A DNA stretch of 64,000 bases, from the NCBI RefSeq assembly GCF_051622035.1, contig NC_135356.1, positions 3,737,577 to 3,801,576 on the forward strand, in the 5' to 3' direction. The notes beneath the pieces were generated by a model, which searched no databases, had not been told where the DNA came from, and saw nothing but the letters and a program-made list of their open reading frames with translations. Shown in pieces: positions 58,915-64,000 of the stretch. Position 1 is the first letter of the stretch. Every line of letters starts with the position of its first letter. The DNA comes from Arctopsyche grandis (taxonomy: Eukaryota; Arthropoda; Insecta; Trichoptera; Hydropsychidae). Made by a program: the position numbers and the translations under genes.

Positions 58915-59304
58915 ATATATATTATAATATTCGGGTGTTATGTGCACCTGAATATTTTTAAATGTTCACTATGGGCGAAAAATACGTTTAGCGAAATATG
59001 TACATGCATATTATAAATTACATTGTAAATATATACAGTTAACAAACGTGGAAAAATTGCGAATCATTTTTATGGACTTGTTTTTGTGCTTATTAGTGTT
59101 TGTTTCAATGTTTATTTCTCAATATCTGTATAAGTGCATATCTGTATAAGTTCTGACAAAAAATACTCGTTGGAAATTTAAATTTGGAATTCTTAGTACT
59201 CACATCAAGTCGTAAATACATATAAGAGATCGAATTCACGATAATCGAACCTTTTCAGAATACCTAAACTTTTCAACAAATTCGTTCGCATTCATTTATT
59301 TTTA
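58915..59304. other. AT-rich spacer, nothing recognised
   Basis: No repeat or coding signal. Confidence 0.4.
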
Positions 59305-59870
59305 TTAATCATCATAATCATCTACAGCCACTCACCATCCACTGCTGGATGAAGGCCTTTCCAACACGTTTCCACTCGTCTCTGTTTTGCGCAACTTTCA
59401 TCCATCTCACCCCACACATTTTCCTAATTTCGTCTACCCATCTTCCCTGCGGTCTTCCTTTTATCCTTTCACATTCTCTCGGGTACCATTCTAGCACTTC
59501 TTTTGTCCACCTTTCGTCCATTCTTCTGGCCTAGTGGCCCGCCCATTGCCGTTTCAAACTCTTTACTCTATCCACTATGTCCACAACCCTTTTCATACTT
59601 CTCACCCACGTATTCCATTTCCTGTCTTTCCTCGTTATGCCGATCATACACCGCTTCATACTTCTTTGAGTGCATTGGACTTTGTGTAGCAGTTTGGCGT
59701 TCCATGTCCAAGTTTCACATCCATACATCGTCACTGGCAAAACGCATTGATCGAAGATATTTTTCTTCAGACAAAGTAGCATTTTTGATTTAAAAACCGC
59801 ACGCATTCGTCCAAATGCACTCCATTCTAATTTCACACATCTCTGAATTATTCTTCTTCACTACCAGACA
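59305..59870 (-). pseudogene. RTE-clade LINE, ORF2 C-terminal end
   Basis: From 59836 leftward: KMLLCLKKNIFDQCVLPVTM, YGCETWTWNAKLLHKVQ, RSMKRCMIGITRKDR, KSLKRQWAGH, a TAG stop, ARRMDERWTKEVLEWYPRE, KGRPQGRWVDEIRK and KAFIQQWMVSGCR, then the ATGATTATGATGATTAAT-type tail. This order is diagnostic for RTE ORF2. A second partial copy of the CATTTTTGATTTAAAAACCG block is at 59921-59942. Confidence 0.93.
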
Positions 59871-59879
59871 AGTGGGTAA

Positions 59880-60313
59880 AACCTAGATAAGTAGTAATAA
59901 GTTTTCTTCAGGCAGAGTGGCATTTTTGATTTAAAAACCGCACTCATTGTATTAAAGCTACATAAAATGGTTCGGTCCATTATTTTGAATATCCTGATTA
60001 TCTAATAGTTAATACAAGTCTTATTAATTGACAAATAAGTTTCTAATCGACTCTCATAGCTAGGGACTCGTCTGCTAATAACAATAATATGACCAATGTG
60101 ACCTGACTGACAGGTTGCCCCAAAGTGTCACACCAGTCTTACAAAAAAAGAAAATAACAATAAAAATGACCAATTTCATTCAAATAGACTCGTGTTGAAT
60201 TTCATGAAACTGACCGGCTCATCAACATGACAATTGAACAGGTCCAAATGTTCATCTGTCACATTAAGGAACCGGAAAGCCTTTACAAGAGACGAGTTTT
60301 TGAAAGCATAGGT
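59880..60313. other. Unassigned spacer
   Basis: Contains the partial RTE block at its left end and otherwise no recognisable feature. Confidence 0.35.
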
Positions 60314-61048
60314 TGCTTTCGCAGGAATAGGTTGGAAAAGTAAATGATGACGCAAAGCTCTACTGCATTCAGGCGCCGAAAATTTAAATTCAAATAAAAT
60401 CGAAGGGTTGTTAATTCTTCCCTATTCTTCTTTGTATGTATTTACGGCAAGAAACAGGACCAATAAACCGCATTTAAAGAAAAAAAAACGATTATAAAAC
60501 GTCCGGCTGCGTTCGGGAAAAAACTTTAAGGGCTACTGTCAATTGTGGAAATCACAGAATACATGATGTACGACTTTGTTCAACTTCTTGCTACAGTGGC
60601 TACCCATTCCATTCAGTATTTTTTTACTTTTCAATATTTTAAATAAGTCAATATTTTACTTTTCAAACAGTATAATCGAAACAATGCTTCGTGTAGATAA
60701 TGGATTTTCGTTGTGTGTTAACGACATATGTACATACATACATACATATTTGGGTTCGGTGATTATTGGTCACAAAGCGCTCGCCCAAAAGTCACTAAAA
60801 TCTCTATAACGGAACAACTGGCAGCCAAAAGTCCATCATACTAACGATAACACGATTTTCACGGCAAAAATTGTCTTCTGGGCGATCGCTTTCCAACCTA
60901 TTTTCCAATTTTCCAACCTATTCCTGCGAAAGCAGACGCTTTCGCAGGAATAGGTTGGAAAAGTAAATGATGACGCAAAGCTCTACCACATTCAGGCGCC
61001 GAAAATTTAAACTCCAATAAAATCGAAGGGTTGTCAATTCTTCCCATT
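60314..61048. repeat. Direct duplication around a truncated Mutator-like MITE
   Basis: The segment from GCTTTCGCAGGAATAGGTTG (60314) to about 60425 is repeated in the same orientation at 60936-61048. Directly before the second copy is a palindrome, CCAACCTATTCCTGCGAAAGC then AGAC then the inverse (60916-60957). A Mutator-like MITE lies between at 60753-60890 and loses its right end at the junction. Confidence 0.75.
60753..60890 (+). mobile_element. Mutator-like MITE, right end missing
   Basis: Starts GGTTCGGTGATTATTGGTCA; continues to TTGTCTTCTGGGCGATCGCT, where the duplicated DNA begins. Confidence 0.72.
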
Positions 61049-61254
61049 AATAATCCTCCAAAGAAATATATGGATATGGGAATAATTCTTCTCGAAGATA
61101 GTGCGTATATGTATAGTTATATATGGTACGGCAAATTGTTATTGCCCCTAGGGTTAAATTATCACGTGTCTCGTATTGTTATAAATTGCACAATTTGTCC
61201 GCTCGGTTGTCGGACATTGTTTTTTATTTTTATTTTTACACATTTGATCCGATC

Positions 61255-61640
61255 AATTCGCGCAATAGATCCACCGACACCGTAAACGTGACCTTAGCGA
61301 CTTTTTTTTAACAACGCCAAAAACGTTTTCAGATTTATAGCACGTGCCCGACGCGAATGCAGAAGGTTGTCCCACTTTTTCAGCGACGAACGAAAGTAGG
61401 GACGCCAACGAGAGTGCAAGCAAACGTATAAAAAAAAAATCGCAAACCAGTGAAAGTACGACGAGTGAAAATATGTACGAGTACATCGACGCCGACTGAT
61501 TAAATGTGCCATTTTAAATGGCGCTTTGGTCGTTGGCTTGTCTTTTTTCTTTTTCTCAGCCGGACCACAATGTTTTAACGAAGATAATAAAGCAATATAA
61601 ATTCCATTCGTGCGAGACGTACCTGTGTATCTGTTCACAT
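61255..61640 (-). promoter_or_regulatory. Possible upstream exon/promoter region of the neprilysin-like gene
   Basis: A locally GC/CpG-richer island (for example GCACGTGCCCGACGCG near 61341) in otherwise AT-rich DNA, 4 kb upstream of the first coding exon, which needs a further 5' exon. No splice donor can be picked with confidence. It may instead belong to a divergent + strand gene beyond the window. Confidence 0.25.
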
Positions 61641-61799
61641 GTGCCAGGGCACCGTTTTGTAATTAGTCGTGAATAATCAATGGTGGATTGTAAACGATTC
61701 GCGAGGACACTTACGAATTCGCTAACTTATTAATTTCGATTTTAATACTTTCGCGGACACGATTTAGGATCGAGTAATTTTTACGATATTTTTATTAAT

Positions 61800-62590
61800 T
61801 AAATTTGGACCATTGTGGCATTACATGAGACCCTAATGCGCCGCAATGGTCGAAAAATACATACATACATATACAGACAATAAATTTATACATAATCATA
61901 ATTAAAATCTGACAAATCGAGAGGGTGGCAGAAAGACAGATAAATACGGCAACTTATCATTAGACGTCAAGATGGTCAAAATTGTAGCATTTTTTTTAAA
62001 ACTTGTCTATTACGATTATTTTTCACCATCGATACTGGCTGATTTGATTTGAATATACATATATTGTTGACCAAACCGCGCAAAATGGCAAAGTTTCAAA
62101 ACGATCGGGAGAATGTAGGATATCAAATCCAAATGTTGTCAGACGAATGAGTGAAGGCAAGCTTAGAAGAGGCTTGTAATAATAAAAAAAAAACAATAGC
62201 ATTATAGTAATAGCAGATGGAGTAAAAATATCAAATAACAAAATACAAAATAGGGAATGTCTTGTACCTATGTACATATAGCCAGCACCAATATATGAGA
62301 ACCAGCTGCAAATACAAAACATCCCTGCGGAGTGTAGATGGAAGAGAGAAGATCAAAATACTTCACATTCAATTATGAAAATAATGATGAGTGCAGGCTA
62401 CCAGACAAATAGGTTAAAATAATCTGCGATAAACTGCGCTCACTGAGGTGGAAAATATCACATTCAGGCTCAGCAGCAGTGGTTTTATTGATAAGTCGGG
62501 TATAGCTCTCGGAAGAGGAGCCATTCGATAAAGAACTGTGCGAGCAGGAGGTACAACCATCGAACGATGATGACTATCACGCACATAATT
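61800..62590 (-). mobile_element. Jockey-type LINE, 5' truncated
   Basis: 3' stem at 61812-61850 (CCATTGTGGC / GCCGCAATGG); on the - strand the frame includes VRDSHHRSMVVPPARTVLYR and MAPLPRAI, matching [20 protein letters not shown] of the 7660-8640 copy. Confidence 0.85.
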
Positions 62591-62639
62591 ATTACGGACA
62601 TACATATCACCCAAATATGTACATATGTACGTCGGCGTA

Positions 62640-62710
62640 GTGTTCTTTCGGTTAAATGTCCGTTTGGTCAAATGTCCACTCGGCCAAATGTCCAGTCGGT
62701 CAAAAATTCG
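62640..62710. repeat. Short tandem motif around TCAAATGTCC
   Basis: TTAAATGTCCGTTTGG, TCAAATGTCCACTCGG, CCAAATGTCCAGTCGG and TCAAAAATTCG in succession, about 16-17 bp each. Confidence 0.7.
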
Positions 62711-62899
62711 CACACGGATATTTCAATGGGTGATTTTGGAAAGGAATTGATACACGAACCACACCCGAGGTTATTGTCGCTACCGGTTTTAGTATGCATA
62801 TCACCCTTGCGGTCGATTCACATCGCTCCCTCACTACACACCCCTCGCGCTGCCTCCTCATTCCATCCCCAAACGCTCGCCCGGCTGTACAAATGAGCA

Positions 62900-64000
62900 T
62901 ATGTACGTATGTGTGTTCACGGCGCGATCTCCAGCATTCTTATGGACTTTTGATAATTGTAACAGTACAATTTTCATGAAACAACATGAAATTAGATGAC
63001 GAGTGATTTTGATTTATGTACATATGTGCATTATTATCATACAATAGGAATTAAAATTAATTTATTTATACATGCATTATAAAATGTATACAATATATGT
63101 ACATACATAGCATCGATTGCGTCAAAGACGAGACTTAACAATAAATAATTATAAAAAGTAAACGTAGACATGTACGCATGAATGTAGGTATATGTTTGTA
63201 TACATGCAAACGAACATTTGAAAAACAGATGTGCGGAATGTGCAACCATCATAAAAATACACAACGAGACTTAATTTAATATTCCAATCGACAGGGAAAA
63301 TTTATCTATATAATTATAATTATATATAATGTTATAATACATTTAATGATAATCGAATCATATATACATATATACACAACACGATGTCGATTAGTCCTTT
63401 TCGATTTTGTTTTTTTAGTTTTATTGGTTATCATATCAATTAATCAACATTTAGAACTTATGTATATTATACGGGATGCACTTCAGATCGATACACATAT
63501 TTACACGGTACAAAGTCATACGGTTTCAAAGATAATCCCGGTTTTGTAACATTTTTTTTAAAAAATCCCAAAATCTCGTAATAATACCGTGGCAATATAA
63601 TAATCAACGGTGCTATATTTATTTATTTATTATTTTCGGATACTCTAATATGTATTTATCCCGTGTATAAGTCAACGAGTATCTAGACATCTCGGAAACT
63701 TTAAAAAAGTAAAGTTAAATTGACGAAAAGCGTTTCTTTCATGGTGAATTTCGGGCTTACAAGGAATTTTCCAAAAAAAGTACAATACCCCAAGATGTTC
63801 AAATATAATACTTATGAAAGCCTCTCTGGTATTTGCCCTCTCGAATGATGTATTACTTGCCTAACTGTGCTAAAAAACATTTACTAGCCACTGTGATGGA
63901 CGAAATGTGTGTTTTAAGTTAAAATAATGCAAAATCTGCCAGTTTAATATTGTAATTAGCCATAAAAATCATTTTATCGTGTATTAAACGTCGAATAATA
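62900..64000. other. Right end, no gene recognised
   Basis: AT-rich with many ATGTACATA runs; no repeat partner, finger or transposase block seen. Confidence 0.4.

Noticed and set aside
59349..59793. Two + strand frames over the RTE fragment
   Set aside because: Shadows of the - strand RTE ORF2, which has the diagnostic motifs.

Overview
The window looks like nuclear DNA of a holometabolous insect. It is AT-rich, full of TATGTACATA-type simple sequence, and carries two intron-containing animal genes in a dense field of insect-type transposable elements. A ZAD plus C2H2 zinc-finger remnant near the left end is an insect-specific architecture. The order cannot be fixed from sequence alone; a moth/caddisfly-like genome is a weak guess and Diptera are not excluded.

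Two real genes are complete and convergent. On the + strand, 7053-18948 holds eleven coding exons for an ATAD3-type mitochondrial AAA+ ATPase (608 residues). On the - strand, 57446-20550 holds sixteen coding exons for a neprilysin-like M13 zinc metallopeptidase (762 residues). Its first coding exon, with only the first seven codons, is separated from the transmembrane exon by a 29.4 kb intron. In both genes all junctions keep frame and the joined lengths are divisible by three. The two genes have no evident functional link; they simply end about 1 kb apart.

Left flank (1-7052): a broken ZAD-C2H2 zinc-finger gene (416-1075, -), an interspersed repeat with periodic CCGGAAGTA motifs, a three-copy 65 bp tandem repeat, a Tc1-like element with clear ends (2952-4567), two fold-back repeats, and a 1 kb Mutator-like element (5837-6873) directly against the ATAD3 promoter. 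The ATAD3 introns hold a Jockey-type LINE fragment, a solo LTR, a Tc1-like element split by a nested LINE, a second LINE fragment cut at its FADD catalytic box, and two hAT elements.

The neprilysin introns and 5' flank (20751-64000) are mostly repeats: Mutator-like MITEs with 9-10 bp target duplications, hAT MITEs with perfect 8 bp duplications, TTAA-flanked 520 bp elements, a tRNA-derived SINE family, an unclassified DNA-element family whose copies retain a conserved final-exon-like reading frame, a 174 bp tandem array, and an RTE LINE 3' end. No RNA gene, CRISPR array or bacterial-type system was found. The best candidates for new biology are the 3' hairpin shared by the SINE and the Jockey-type LINE, the Mutator-like family with its 1 kb member carrying an exon-like insert, and the unclassified final-exon family.
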